NCBI GenBank assembly: GCA_949294095.1
Contig: CASFFZ010000010.1
Coordinates: forward strand, 157,414-221,413
Length of the DNA stretch: 64,000 bases
Direction of reading: 5' to 3'
From: an uncultured bacterium
GTDB taxonomy: Bacteria > Elusimicrobiota > Elusimicrobia > Elusimicrobiales > Elusimicrobiaceae
The position numbers were made by a program, and so were the translations under genes. Numbering within the stretch: the first letter of the stretch is position 1; every line of letters begins with the position of its first letter. The notes under the pieces were generated by a model. That model was not told the origin of the DNA. It did no database searches and was given only the letters and a program-made list of their open reading frames with translations. Of this stretch, positions 6,696-15,974 are shown piece by piece.

Positions 6696-7889
6696 TTATT
6701 TGGTTTCTTCTTCGTCGCTTTCCGTTTTAAAGGAATCCTGCAGCAGCTGGCCCAACGTCGGGCGCGGAGCTTGCTTGAGGTACTGGGCAACGACCTTGCG
6801 GTTTTGCACCTGATCATACTTTTTGACGGAAAGATTGACCGTGAAGGTTTCCGGGTCTACGCCCACCACCAAAGCGGTAATGGTATCGCCTTCTTTGGCA
6901 GTAAAGTCGCGGCCCATTTCAAAGGGGTTAATAAACCCTTTGGTGTTGTTCTTGCCAATTGTGCATTCTACCCCGTTTTCCAGATCCACTTTGGTTACGG
7001 TCGCTTTAACGGAGCTCTTGTACGGATAGCGGCGTTTGAGCGCATCGGCCGGGTTCAGGAACAATTGCTTTAAACCAAATTCCAAGCGCGGCGTTTCTTT
7101 GTCCAAGGCCAAGAGTTTGGCTTTCAAACGCTGCCCGCGGCGGTAGTTGGCAATGGCGGTTTCGGGGTCTTTCCAGGCAATGTTTTCCAAGTTCACAATG
7201 CCTTCAATCCCGTGGAAGCGGAGGAAAAGTTTGTCTTTATCCACTTTGGATACGACTACGCGCAACACATCGCCTTCTTTAATTTCGCCAAGCACTTGCT
7301 CGCGGCGGACGGCCTCATCTTCTTCCAGCACTTGTTTGCGGGAAATGATGAGTTTCTGTTTTTCTTTTGCAAATTCTACAATTTGGGCTTTAATTTTGGC
7401 GCCTACCGGCAGGTAGTGTTTATAAGCGGTGTGCAGTTCCGAAAGAGACAGCGGCATAAATCCGTTTACGCCGAAAACTTCCACAATATAGCCGCCTTTT
7501 ACGCATTGCACAATCGTGCCTTTCACGCGTTCTTTGGCTTCATAAGCCTTTTTGCACACGTCCCAACCCAGCGCTTCCAACGCTTTTTTGTGGGAAAGGA
7601 TGGCCGGTCTTTCATCCGAGCCGCGTTTTACGAGTACGGCGGAAATCGTGTCGCCCACGGCCGGAAGCGTTTTACCGGCAAATTCGGACACGGCGATAGC
7701 CCCCTCTTTTTTGGCGCCGGTATCCACTAAAATATAATCTTGATTAATCTGTACGACCGGTACTTCTACAATTTCTTTCTTGTACAGCTTCTCCGATAAA
7801 GACTCTTGCTGCGCAATTAACTGATCCATCGTCATTTCTTGTTCGTTAATTGTGTCTTCGGTGTTTTTAATTTCTTCGTTTGTCGTCAT
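6696..7889 (-). CDS. rpsA: 30S ribosomal protein S1, four S1 domains, 397 aa
   Basis: At least four OB-fold S1 repeats can be traced, e.g. ERVKGTIVQCVKGGYIVEVFGVNGFMPLS, GDVLRVVVSKVDKDKLFLRFHGIEG and SSVKATVTKVDLENGVECTIGKN (about 45-120, 125-190, 205-275, 290-365). It is shorter than the six-domain E. coli S1 but normal for many phyla. S1 brings mRNA to the 30S subunit. The cmk-plsC-rpsA neighbourhood is a widely conserved order, which supports the call. It ends in an acidic tail (SDEEETK). Confidence 0.9.
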   Translation of the reverse strand: MTTNEEIKNTEDTINEQEMTMDQLIAQQESLSEKLYKKEIVEVPVVQINQDYILVDTGAKKEGAIAVSEFAGKTLPAVGDTISAVLVKRGSDERPAILSHKKALEALGWDVCKKAYEAKERVKGTIVQCVKGGYIVEVFGVNGFMPLSLSELHTAYKHYLPVGAKIKAQIVEFAKEKQKLIISRKQVLEEDEAVRREQVLGEIKEGDVLRVVVSKVDKDKLFLRFHGIEGIVNLENIAWKDPETAIANYRRGQRLKAKLLALDKETPRLEFGLKQLFLNPADALKRRYPYKSSVKATVTKVDLENGVECTIGKNNTKGFINPFEMGRDFTAKEGDTITALVVGVDPETFTVNLSVKKYDQVQNRKVVAQYLKQAPRPTLGQLLQDSFKTESDEEETK

Positions 7890-7937
7890 AAGTCCTTATT
7901 ACAGTCTTGCCCCAGCGGGCGGACTGCGTAACCTCCG

Positions 7938-8531
7938 TTAGATATTTATAGAATTTATTGCATCCATGATTTGATTTGCAAATTGTTTATATTGGGCTTT
8001 CGGCTCTAGGGCAGGATCTTTTTCCAACTGCATCACATGCCCGAATTTTATCCGTATCCGGCGCACCCACGGCCAGCCGAAAGTGCCTTCTATCTTTACC
8101 GGCAGAACGGTAGCCCCCGTCTTATATACCAAAAATCCAATTCCGCTTTTGGGTTTTTGCGGTTTGCCCGTGCGGCTGCGCGTGCCCTCCGGAAACATGA
8201 CCACGCTTTCCCCTTGTTCCAAATAATGCACCACTTCTTTCAAGGCGCCAAAATCGCCGATGGTGCGCTTGCGGTCTACCGGGATGTATCCGCTGCGGCG
8301 GAAAAACCAACCCAGTACCGGTACGGCAAACAGTTCTTTTTTGGCTACAAACCGCGAATCCCGCACCAGCCCGGCAAAACTGCCGATGGCCGGCGGATCG
8401 GCATTGGAAAGATGGTTGCCCGCTATAATAAGAGCGCCTGTTTTGGGGATGTTTTCCAAGCCCTCTACTTTAAAATCGTAACAGACTCTGAAATAGATCC
8501 GCGCTATTAATTTTATCAAATTAAGAAGCAT
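7938..8531 (-). CDS. plsC: 1-acyl-sn-glycerol-3-phosphate acyltransferase, 197 aa
   Basis: Has the acyltransferase blocks NHLSNADPPAI (HX4D catalytic pair), the binding block RRSGYIPVDRK and FPEGTRSRTG. It makes phosphatidic acid at the inner membrane. Its start overlaps the end of cmk by about 11 bases, so the two are translationally linked. Confidence 0.9.
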   Translation of the reverse strand: MLLNLIKLIARIYFRVCYDFKVEGLENIPKTGALIIAGNHLSNADPPAIGSFAGLVRDSRFVAKKELFAVPVLGWFFRRSGYIPVDRKRTIGDFGALKEVVHYLEQGESVVMFPEGTRSRTGKPQKPKSGIGFLVYKTGATVLPVKIEGTFGWPWVRRIRIKFGHVMQLEKDPALEPKAQYKQFANQIMDAINSINI

Positions 8532-9210
8532 AGTGCTGGATTTTCTCCCATACGGCTTCCACCACCTGCTGCAAATTCAGCGATGAGGTGTCAATTACAA
8601 TAGCATCTTCGGCCGGCTTTAAAGGAGCCACCGCCCGGTGGGAATCGCGGTAATCGCGTTCCTCAATCAGTTTTAAAATCTTTTGATAATCGGCCTGTTC
8701 GCCTGCTTCCTGCAGCTGTTTTACCCGGCGTTTGGCGCGCTCCTGCGCCGAAGCGTCCAAATAAAATTTCATCTCTGCATCGGGAAACACGACCGTGCCC
8801 ACGTCGCGCCCTTCCATCACTATGCCGCCGTCTTCACCCACATCGCGCATCTTTTCCGTCAGCACCCGGCGGGCTTCTCCATTGGTGGAAACGCGGCTGG
8901 CTACATTGCCTACTTCTTCCAAATGCAGTTTGGCGCCCAAGTATTCGCCGTCTACATACATCTTAAGCGAGGCATCCGGCTGGCGCGCAAACGTAAAATG
9001 CAACTGACGCGCGGCCTCCAGCACGGCGTCGTGATCTTCGGGCAGAATGTTTTTTTCAAACACTTTATAGGCCAGCGCACGGTACATTTCGCCCGTGCTT
9101 AAAAAGCCATACCCTAATTTGGCGGCAATCGTTTTCCCGACGGTAGATTTCCCCGTTCCGGCGGTTCCGTCAATGGCAATTAACATCCCGTTTGTGCGCA
9201 TATTATTCAT
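8521..9210 (-). CDS. cmk: Cytidylate kinase, 229 aa
   Basis: P-loop IDGTAGTGKSTVGK at residues about 12-25, CMP-binding MEGRDVGTVVFPDA, and the lid segment RRVKQLQEAGEQADYQKIL. It phosphorylates CMP/dCMP. It overlaps the end of pilT by 8 bases and the start of plsC by 11, within the long co-directional string. Confidence 0.93.
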   Translation of the reverse strand: MNNMRTNGMLIAIDGTAGTGKSTVGKTIAAKLGYGFLSTGEMYRALAYKVFEKNILPEDHDAVLEAARQLHFTFARQPDASLKMYVDGEYLGAKLHLEEVGNVASRVSTNGEARRVLTEKMRDVGEDGGIVMEGRDVGTVVFPDAEMKFYLDASAQERAKRRVKQLQEAGEQADYQKILKLIEERDYRDSHRAVAPLKPAEDAIVIDTSSLNLQQVVEAVWEKIQHYAS

Positions 9211-10294
9211 TCACCACATCCAAGCTGCCCGTTACCCCGCGGATCGCCAACATAATGGCATCCGGGCTGGTAGCGGCGGACTGGGCCGTCTCCAAATCAA
9301 TAAAGCCTTCTTTATAAAGACGGGCCAGCGACTGGTCAAACGTATTCATCCCATAGAATTCGCCGCCTTGCATCATCTTATACAAATCGCTGGCTTTATT
9401 TTCTAAAATCAGTTTCCGCACCTGCGGCGTGGAAACCAAAATTTCCAACGCCGGGCGCATGCCGGGCTTAATAGTGGGCAACAGGCGCTGGCACACGATC
9501 CCGCGCACCAATTCGGAAAGCTGCAGCCGCACCTGCTCGTGCTGTTCCACCGGGAAAGCGTCCACCAAGCGGGCCAACGTCTGCGTAACGTTTACCGTGT
9601 GCATCGTGCCCAACACCAACTGGCCGGTTTCGGCGGCGCTGATGGCGGCTTTCATTACTTCGCCGTCGCGCAGCTCGCCGATTAAAATGACGTCCGGATC
9701 CTGACGCATGGCGGCGCGCAGCGCCCCCGTGTAGGAAGGAGTATCCACCCCCAGTTCCAACTGGCTGACGATGCAGCGGTTGTCCGTATGCATAAATTCA
9801 ATGGGGTCTTCAATCGTTAAAATGTGCCCCGGGCGGGTTTTGTTAATGTAATCAATCATCGCCGCCAGCGTAGACGTTTTGCCCGAGCCGGTCATCCCCG
9901 TAACCAAAATCAGCCCGCGGCGGTTTTCGGAGATTTTACGTAAAATATCGCCGGGCAAATGCAGTTCTTCAAACGAAGGGATTTTAAGCGGAATGTGGCG
10001 AATGGCCATGCAAATTTTGGACATTTGGCGAAACACGTTGAAGCGAAAGCGCCCGTAGGACTTGGCATCCAGCGAAAAATCCACCGTGCTGTATTGCTCA
10101 AAAATTTTCCGTTCCCGATCGCCCATGCAGGCATACGCCATTTTTTTGGCTTCGTCGTTGGAAACGAAACTGTCGTCAATGGGCTTAATCTGCCCGTTTA
10201 AACGCACATACGCATTGGAGTTGCCGCGGATGTGCAGCCCGCTGGCTTTGTTGTCTACTACGGTTCGTAACAAACTTTGCAGTCCTACCGCCAT
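9203..10294 (-). CDS. pilT: Type IV pilus retraction ATPase PilT, 363 aa
   Basis: Full-length secretion ATPase: Walker A GMTGSGKTSTLAAMIDYIN, Asp box TIEDPIEFMH, Walker B VILIGELRDGEVM and His box LGTMHTVN. It powers pilus depolymerisation from the cytosolic face. It fits with the prepilin genes at 34866 and 59034. Its position between ftsZ and cmk is not the usual pilus cluster and suggests constitutive expression with division genes. Confidence 0.92.
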   Translation of the reverse strand: MAVGLQSLLRTVVDNKASGLHIRGNSNAYVRLNGQIKPIDDSFVSNDEAKKMAYACMGDRERKIFEQYSTVDFSLDAKSYGRFRFNVFRQMSKICMAIRHIPLKIPSFEELHLPGDILRKISENRRGLILVTGMTGSGKTSTLAAMIDYINKTRPGHILTIEDPIEFMHTDNRCIVSQLELGVDTPSYTGALRAAMRQDPDVILIGELRDGEVMKAAISAAETGQLVLGTMHTVNVTQTLARLVDAFPVEQHEQVRLQLSELVRGIVCQRLLPTIKPGMRPALEILVSTPQVRKLILENKASDLYKMMQGGEFYGMNTFDQSLARLYKEGFIDLETAQSAATSPDAIMLAIRGVTGSLDVVNE

Positions 10295-10306
10295 ATTCTT
10301 CTCCTC

Positions 10307-11461
10307 TTACGACCGGTTTTTTTTGCGGCGCAAATACGCCGGGATAAGCATTGCGTCCTCGGCATCCGTTTGTTTGGGCTCGTGGAACGACGCAAACACT
10401 TCCTGTACCGACGGTTTTTTGATGGATGCGCTGCCCGTCATTTCCGCCGGCAGCGGCCGGCGGGCGCTGAACATATTGGCTTTTTCGGCGCTAAAGCCGG
10501 TGGCAATGACCGTTACTTTAAACATTCCGTTTAAAGACGAATCATACGAATATCCAAACATAATAATGGAATCGTTGCTGGCGTATTGGCGGATCAGGTT
10601 CATTACCTCGCCCTGCTCCAAAAGCGTCAGGTTCTCTTCCGCCGAGAAATGCACGATAAATCCTTTTGCGCCGCGGATGTCGGCATTTTCCAAAAGCGGC
10701 GAAGAAATGGCCTTTTTGACCGCCTGCAGATGGCGGCCCGGCCCGCTGGCTTCCCCAATGCCGATAAGCGATTTATGCGAATGGCACATTACTTTGCGCA
10801 CGTCGTTAAAATCGATATTCACTTCCCCCGGCTGGGTAATAACTTCGGAAATGCCTTTCACGGCCTGCAGCAGCACCTCATCCACCATTTTAAACGCGTC
10901 TTTGGAAGAGGTTTCCGGGTCTATGTTGGCAAAGAGTTTTTCGTTGGGCACGATGATCATGGAATCCACATACTTTTGCATTTCCTTGATGCCTTCGTCG
11001 GCCTGTTTTTCGCGCACGTATCCTTCAAAATTAAACGGACGGGTTACTACGCCGATTACCAGCAAATCGTCGCCGTACAAATCTTTCGCCAGCTTGGCCA
11101 AATACGGGGCCACCCCCGTTCCTGTGCCGCCGCCCATCCCGGCCGTGATAAATAATAAATCGCATTGGCCGATGATCAGCTTTAACTTCTCGGCCGATTC
11201 TTCCGCCGCTTTTTTGCCTTTTTCGGGGTCTCCGCCCACGCCCAGCCCTTTGGTAATTTTTTCGCCCACCTGCACCAAATACGGCGCGCGGTTGCGGCGC
11301 AAGTCCTGCGCGTCGGTATTGACGGCGATAAAATCCACATCTTTCAGGCCGGAGCTGACCATGTGGTTGATGGCATTTCCGCCGCCGCCGCCCACACCGA
11401 TTACTTTAATTTTGGCTTTCTTGGTTTCAAACAAGTCCGCCGGCATAAATAAATCTTTCAT
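10307..11461 (-). CDS. ftsZ: Cell division protein FtsZ, 384 aa
   Basis: Tubulin-fold GTPase. The nucleotide loop VGVGGGGGNAINHM is at about residue 22 and the tubulin signature GMGGGTGTGVAP near residue 112. The C-terminal peptide LIPAYLRRKK matches the conserved tail that binds FtsA. The start has a good ribosome site (GAGGAAACGT ATG) that overlaps the ftsA stop. Confidence 0.97.
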   Translation of the reverse strand: MKDLFMPADLFETKKAKIKVIGVGGGGGNAINHMVSSGLKDVDFIAVNTDAQDLRRNRAPYLVQVGEKITKGLGVGGDPEKGKKAAEESAEKLKLIIGQCDLLFITAGMGGGTGTGVAPYLAKLAKDLYGDDLLVIGVVTRPFNFEGYVREKQADEGIKEMQKYVDSMIIVPNEKLFANIDPETSSKDAFKMVDEVLLQAVKGISEVITQPGEVNIDFNDVRKVMCHSHKSLIGIGEASGPGRHLQAVKKAISSPLLENADIRGAKGFIVHFSAEENLTLLEQGEVMNLIRQYASNDSIIMFGYSYDSSLNGMFKVTVIATGFSAEKANMFSARRPLPAEMTGSASIKKPSVQEVFASFHEPKQTDAEDAMLIPAYLRRKKNRS

Positions 11462-11469
11462 ACGTTTCC

Positions 11470-12720
11470 TCAGCCGCCAAAAATATCCACGCCTTTAAAC
11501 AACTTGCCCAGCTTGCCGAAAAAGGAACCGCCTTTTTCGTAAGAACCGCCGGAATATTCATCGTAACCGGAATTGTCCGACGCGTAGATAGCCAGCGCCA
11601 TAGCGGTGCTGTAGAGCGGATTAAAAAATTCATCGTCGCTGGTAATTAAGTCGCGCTGCACCACTCCGCGGCGCGCTTCTTTTAACCCCAGAATGTTTAC
11701 GCAGTGTTCCGTAATGCCCGGCATCAGCGAACCGCCGCCGGTTACCACGCCCACCACCGGCAATTTTTTATAGCCGGAATTTTCCACGCACAAGGCCACC
11801 TGTTCAATTAATTCTTCCACGCGGGGCTGGATAATGTCCAACACGAAGCTTTTTTTGATGTTGTGCGTGCTGCGCCCGTCCAAAGACGGAACGGGGATTT
11901 CCCCTTCTTCATCTAAAAAGGTAGGAAAGGATACGCCGTATTTTTCTTTAATTTCTTTGGCGTTTTGGCGGCTGGTGTGCAGCAGGCGGGAAAGGTCGCT
12001 TGTAATCAAATCGCAGCCGTAGGGGATATCGCGGGAGAACTTTAAAATGCCGTCGATGTAAATACCGACGGACATCGTTTCTCCGCCCAAATCCAAAATC
12101 AGCGCGCCGATTTCTTTTTCTTCCTGCGTCAGCACGGTGTCGGCCAGCGGCACCAGGCTGTAAAACGTGCCGTCAATCTTATACCCCGGGCGCTGGATGG
12201 CTTTTGCCAAATTGTTCAGGTGCGTGGAAGACCCGGTGGTAATGTGTACGTCCACCTCTAACAAAGACCCTTCCATCCCCTCCGGATTGGTAATGCCTTT
12301 TTGCTTATCAATGGCATAGCCCTGCGGAATGACGTTGATGATTTCGTTGTCGTTTTTAATCGGCATGGCTTTGGCGTTTTCAATCGCCAAATCCATATCC
12401 GCCTGGGTAATTTCTTTATCCATGCGGGAAATGTTATACGTGCCGTGGTTGGAAAAAGATTCCAAATGCGCCCCGCGCACGCCCACAAACAGGTTGCCGA
12501 TTTCTTGGTTGCATTCGCGTTCAATGCTGCCTAAAATATGCGTTACGGCGGCGGAGGTTTCACGGATATCCGACACCATCCCCCCCCGCAGGCCTTTGCA
12601 CGGAACGCTGCGCCCCGCCAAGACCTTCAGTGTATTTGTTTCAAAATCGTGTGCCGCGGCAATACAGGTCAGCTTGCCGCTGCCGACATCCAAGCCGGCG
12701 ATGATATTTGTTTTAGCCAT
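11470..12720 (-). CDS. ftsA: Cell division protein FtsA, 416 aa
   Basis: Actin-fold membrane tether of FtsZ: phosphate-1 motif GLDVGSGKLTCIAA, SHS2-type insertion, phosphate-2 LILDLGGETMSVGI and adenosine motif GVVTGGGSLMPGI. The C-terminus ends in FFGKLGKLFKGVDIFGG, an amphipathic membrane anchor. The ATG at 12720 with AGGTGG upstream is preferred over a GTG at 12729. Eight bases separate it from ftsZ. Confidence 0.95.
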   Translation of the reverse strand: MAKTNIIAGLDVGSGKLTCIAAAHDFETNTLKVLAGRSVPCKGLRGGMVSDIRETSAAVTHILGSIERECNQEIGNLFVGVRGAHLESFSNHGTYNISRMDKEITQADMDLAIENAKAMPIKNDNEIINVIPQGYAIDKQKGITNPEGMEGSLLEVDVHITTGSSTHLNNLAKAIQRPGYKIDGTFYSLVPLADTVLTQEEKEIGALILDLGGETMSVGIYIDGILKFSRDIPYGCDLITSDLSRLLHTSRQNAKEIKEKYGVSFPTFLDEEGEIPVPSLDGRSTHNIKKSFVLDIIQPRVEELIEQVALCVENSGYKKLPVVGVVTGGGSLMPGITEHCVNILGLKEARRGVVQRDLITSDDEFFNPLYSTAMALAIYASDNSGYDEYSGGSYEKGGSFFGKLGKLFKGVDIFGG

Positions 12721-12761
12721 AAGAACCACCTAAAAAATATACCTATCTTCTATTATAAAAC

Positions 12762-13583
12762 TTAATGGGACGTCTGTGTTAAAAAAACTTTTCCGTACTT
12801 AAAAAAATGAAAATCCAAGCTTTTCAGCTCGCCGTAATGCTGGCGGGAATAGGCCAAAATTTGGGCCGCGGCGGCGGCCTTGCGCTTGAGCTGCACGGCC
12901 GGGCCGAAATCAATCACGCAGCCGTCGGGCATATGCATTTTGACGGTATTGTTTTTTAAATCCATTTGCAAAAAAGCAAAGTCCAACTCGTTGTTTAATT
13001 TTAAGGTGCTTTCCACCAAATCAATAAACTCGGGACTTAGCTTTTCGGGCACCGGGCCGGAAAGCTCCACAAACGGCACCGGCTCCAACAAATTGGGGTT
13101 GGGGTCGGCATACACGGTGCTGTCTTCGTCTATATAGCGGATGGTGTCGTCCGGCAGGACGAACTTGGCAATCGGCTCGCGGTGAACGGCCGAAACGCTC
13201 AGCTTACCGCTTAAAAGCCCGCGGCTGACCGATACCCCTTTGAGCATAGGGTAGCGTTTGACGATGGCCTCGCGCAAGGCGGCGGCGTCTTTTACGGAAA
13301 AGGGCTTCCCCTCGTAGGGGGCTGCCAAAGCGGAAATTTCTTTATTGATTTGCCCCGTAACGCCCGTTACGGAAATGGTTTTGGCGTGCCAGTCGGTAAT
13401 TTGGGAATTGACCAGCATCCGGTAGCCTTTGGAGAGCGCCAGCCAGCCGCCGCAGCCGACGACCAGCAAGAGCACCGCTAGCAAAAAAAATCTAAAAAAA
13501 AAGGATGACCCCTGCCGGCGAACCACGCGTTTCTTTTTTCCTAAAGACGACGCCGAAGGCCGGTAATAGTCATACTTTTTCAT
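12762..13583 (-). CDS. ftsQ: Cell division protein FtsQ/DivIB, 273 aa
   Basis: A basic cytosolic N-terminus, one membrane helix (FFFRFFLLAVLLLVVGCGGW, about residues 28-47) and a periplasmic POTRA-type domain (ISVTGVTGQINKEISALA) are followed by the FtsQ domain (PFVELSGP, LQMDLKNNTVKMHMPDG). Its place ahead of ftsA-ftsZ is the classical division cluster order. The ATG at 13583 is preferred to one four codons upstream. Confidence 0.88.
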   Translation of the reverse strand: MKKYDYYRPSASSLGKKKRVVRRQGSSFFFRFFLLAVLLLVVGCGGWLALSKGYRMLVNSQITDWHAKTISVTGVTGQINKEISALAAPYEGKPFSVKDAAALREAIVKRYPMLKGVSVSRGLLSGKLSVSAVHREPIAKFVLPDDTIRYIDEDSTVYADPNPNLLEPVPFVELSGPVPEKLSPEFIDLVESTLKLNNELDFAFLQMDLKNNTVKMHMPDGCVIDFGPAVQLKRKAAAAAQILAYSRQHYGELKSLDFHFFKYGKVFLTQTSH

Positions 13584-13605
13584 AGTCACCAACACAAATT
13601 AAAAA

Positions 13606-13689
13606 TGGGCGGAAAGGGAGTTGAACCCTTAAGGACTTTCGTCCATACGGTCCTGAGCCGTACGCGTCTGCCAATTCCGCCACCCGCCC
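13606..13689 (-). tRNA. tRNA-Leu (anticodon CAG)
   Basis: Acceptor GGGCGGG pairs with CCGCCC, the anticodon arm is TACGG-CTCAGGA-CCGTA, and a long variable arm plus T-arm GGGTTCAACTCCC are present. The CCA end is not encoded. Confidence 0.95.
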
Positions 13690-13801
13690 AAGTAAATATA
13701 TTTTAGAAAATTGTAATAAAAAAATCCAGTTTTTTATTTTTGTATAGGGAAAAATGCCGTCTAAGCCTTTGTATTTTTTCTTCAAAACAAGCCAAACCCG
13801 T

Positions 13802-14272
13802 TTAAAAACGGATGTTATTTTTAAAATGTTGTTCCATTTCGCGGTTCAAGTCGCGTTTTTTTAAAGACTCCCGTTTATCAAACAAGTGTTTCCCTTTGGC
13901 CACGCCCAGTTTCAGCTTCGCCCAGCCGTTTTTGAAATACACTTCCACCGGAACCAGCGAATACCCTTTCAGCTCGGCCTTGGCGCCCAGTTTGCGGATT
14001 TCTTTTTTGTTCAGCAGCAGCCGCCGCACGCGTGTAGGGTCGGGCTCGGTAAGGGAATTAAACTTATACGGCTTTACGTGCATATTATACACGCGCGCCT
14101 GCCCGTTTTCCACCCGCACAAAGCTGCCGTCCAGACTCAGCTCTTTTTGGCGGATGGATTTCACTTCCGCTCCCAGCAGTTCCAGGCCGGCTTCATACGT
14201 ATCTTCTATAAAATAATCGTGGTACGCCTTGCGGTTTGTGCAAACGACCAAAACGGACTCTTTTTTCGGCAT
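13802..14272 (-). CDS. smpB: SsrA-binding protein SmpB, 156 aa
   Basis: Contains HDYFIEDTYEAGLELLGAEVKSIR and GYSLVPVEVYFKNGWAKLKLGVAKGKHLFDKRE, the two diagnostic blocks, plus the basic C-terminal tail. It delivers tmRNA to stalled ribosomes. An upstream in-frame ATG at 14317 would add 15 residues not found in the family, so 14272 is chosen. Confidence 0.95.
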   Translation of the reverse strand: MPKKESVLVVCTNRKAYHDYFIEDTYEAGLELLGAEVKSIRQKELSLDGSFVRVENGQARVYNMHVKPYKFNSLTEPDPTRVRRLLLNKKEIRKLGAKAELKGYSLVPVEVYFKNGWAKLKLGVAKGKHLFDKRESLKKRDLNREMEQHFKNNIRF

Positions 14273-14346
14273 ATTTATATGATAGCAAATTGCGCGCCGC
14301 CCCCGCCAAAGCCGCATGTTTGAGCCAAAAGTGCTATGATATAAGT

Positions 14347-15729
14347 ATGATTATTGATGACGAAAAACTGCAACGAACTTTGGAAAAAGCCAAGTCCCAC
14401 TCGGACTCCGAAGTGACGGAAATTTTAAAAAAAGCCCGTGAGTTAAAAGGCATTTCACTGGAAGAAGCGGCTGTCTTGTTAAACCTCACCGATAAAAAAC
14501 TGTTAAACGACCTTTTTAATACGGCCAAATACGTTAAAGAAGCCATTTACGGCAACCGCATCGTGCTGTTTGCGCCGCTGTATATTTCCAACATTTGCAC
14601 TAACGAGTGCATTTATTGTGCGTTCCGCCGCTCCAACACCCATTTAAAACGCCACGCCAGCACGCAGGACGAAATCCGACAGGAAGTAACCGCCCTGTTG
14701 CAGCAAGGCCATAAACGCATTTTGATGGTCGCCGGCGAAGCGTACCCCGGCGGCGGGCTGCAATACGTGTACGACAGTATCAAAACCATTTACGACACCC
14801 GCTGGAACGGGCAGAACATCCGCCGCGTAAATGTGAACATCGCCCCGCTGACGGAACCCGAATTTGAAGAACTCAAAAAATGCAACATCGGCACCTATCA
14901 GCTGTTTCAGGAAACCTACCACAAAGAAACCTACGCCAAGCTGCATATTGCCGGCGCCAAGAAAGACTATCAGTTCCGCCTGGACGCCATGGACCGCGCC
15001 CTCCAAGCCGGCATCAACGATGTGGGCATCGGGCCGCTGTTGGGCCTGTACGACCACAAATACGAAATTTTGGCCACCTTGGAACATTCCTGGTATCTGG
15101 ACAAGACCTACGGCGTAGGCCCGCACACCATTTCCATTCCGCGCATTGAACCGGCGGAAGGGTCGGACTTCAGCCAACACCCCAACGACGTGCTGACCGA
15201 TGACGACTTTAAAAAATGCGTGGCCGTCCTGCGTTTGGCGGTGCCGTACACGGGCATTATTTTAAGCACGCGCGAATCGCCCGCCATGAGAAACGCCTGC
15301 TTGGAGTTGGGCGTCTCGCAAATTTCGGCCGCGTCCCGCGTGAACCCGGGCGGCTACTCGTACGACAAGCAAAACGGCAGCCAGTTTACGCTGACCGATG
15401 ACCGCTCCCTGGCCGAAGTGATAGACGCCGTGGTGGACGCCAAGCATATGCCGTCCTTCTGCACGGGCTGCTACCGCTTGGGCCGCGTAGGCAAAGATTT
15501 TATGGATATGGCCAAACCGGGCCTTATCAAAACCCACTGCCTGCCCAACGCCATGTTTACGTTTGCCGAATACTTGGAAGACTTTGCCCCCGCGCCTTTA
15601 AAAGCCAAGGGCTACGCGCTGATTGACAGCACCGCCAAAGACGCCTTCCCGCAGGATTCGCCTATCCATAAAATGATAGAGGACAATCTCAAAGCCATTA
15701 AAGAAGGCAAACGGGACTTGTACTTTTAA
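14347..15729 (+). CDS. hydG: [FeFe]-hydrogenase maturase HydG, radical SAM, 460 aa
   Basis: The radical SAM cluster motif CTNECIYC (C-x3-C-x2-C) is near residue 85. The C-terminal domain carries FCTGCYRLGRVGKDFMDMAK with a later THCLPNA, i.e. the second cluster motif that separates HydG from ThiH. HydG cleaves tyrosine to make the CO/CN ligands of the H-cluster. It pairs functionally with hydF at 22627-23805. Longer frames upstream read into the smpB promoter region and are not used. Confidence 0.92.
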   Translation: MIIDDEKLQRTLEKAKSHSDSEVTEILKKARELKGISLEEAAVLLNLTDKKLLNDLFNTAKYVKEAIYGNRIVLFAPLYISNICTNECIYCAFRRSNTHLKRHASTQDEIRQEVTALLQQGHKRILMVAGEAYPGGGLQYVYDSIKTIYDTRWNGQNIRRVNVNIAPLTEPEFEELKKCNIGTYQLFQETYHKETYAKLHIAGAKKDYQFRLDAMDRALQAGINDVGIGPLLGLYDHKYEILATLEHSWYLDKTYGVGPHTISIPRIEPAEGSDFSQHPNDVLTDDDFKKCVAVLRLAVPYTGIILSTRESPAMRNACLELGVSQISAASRVNPGGYSYDKQNGSQFTLTDDRSLAEVIDAVVDAKHMPSFCTGCYRLGRVGKDFMDMAKPGLIKTHCLPNAMFTFAEYLEDFAPAPLKAKGYALIDSTAKDAFPQDSPIHKMIEDNLKAIKEGKRDLYF

Positions 15730-15748
15730 GCAAACGCTTTTGCTTGCG

Positions 15749-15776
15749 CCCGGCGCCTAAACGCGCCGGGTTTTTT
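15749..15776 (+). terminator. Terminator of hydG
   Basis: An 8-bp CCCGGCGC/GCGCCGGG stem followed by six Ts. Confidence 0.9.
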
Positions 15777-15930
15777 ATGTTAAAGCGCTCTTATATGCAC
15801 AAGCCCGCTTTGCAAGCGCCCGCGGGGGTTTGTCAGGCACCCGCAGCCGGATGAGCCCATAGCTTGTTTCGTCCGGTTGTCTAAACCATCTTACATGCCG
15901 GGGAAGCGTCTTGCGGTTATTTCCCCATAA
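15777..15930. other. Intergenic segment between two converging terminators
   Basis: A 154-base GC-rich stretch with several short complementary blocks (CCGGA...TCCGG, GGGGAA...TTCCCC). No convincing promoter, ORF or known RNA was seen. Confidence 0.3.
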
Positions 15931-15957
15931 AAAAACCCCGCCCGAAGGCGGGGTTTT
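15931..15957 (-). terminator. Terminator of the porin gene
   Basis: AAAACCCCGCC/GGCGGGGTTTT stem, directly after the stop of the minus-strand porin gene. Confidence 0.85.
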
Positions 15958-15974
15958 ATCTGCGTTAAAACAGA

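Noticed and set aside
10062..11498. 478-codon plus-strand frame opposite ftsZ
   Set aside because: Antisense of ftsZ and the pilT boundary; Ser-rich composition typical of shadow frames.
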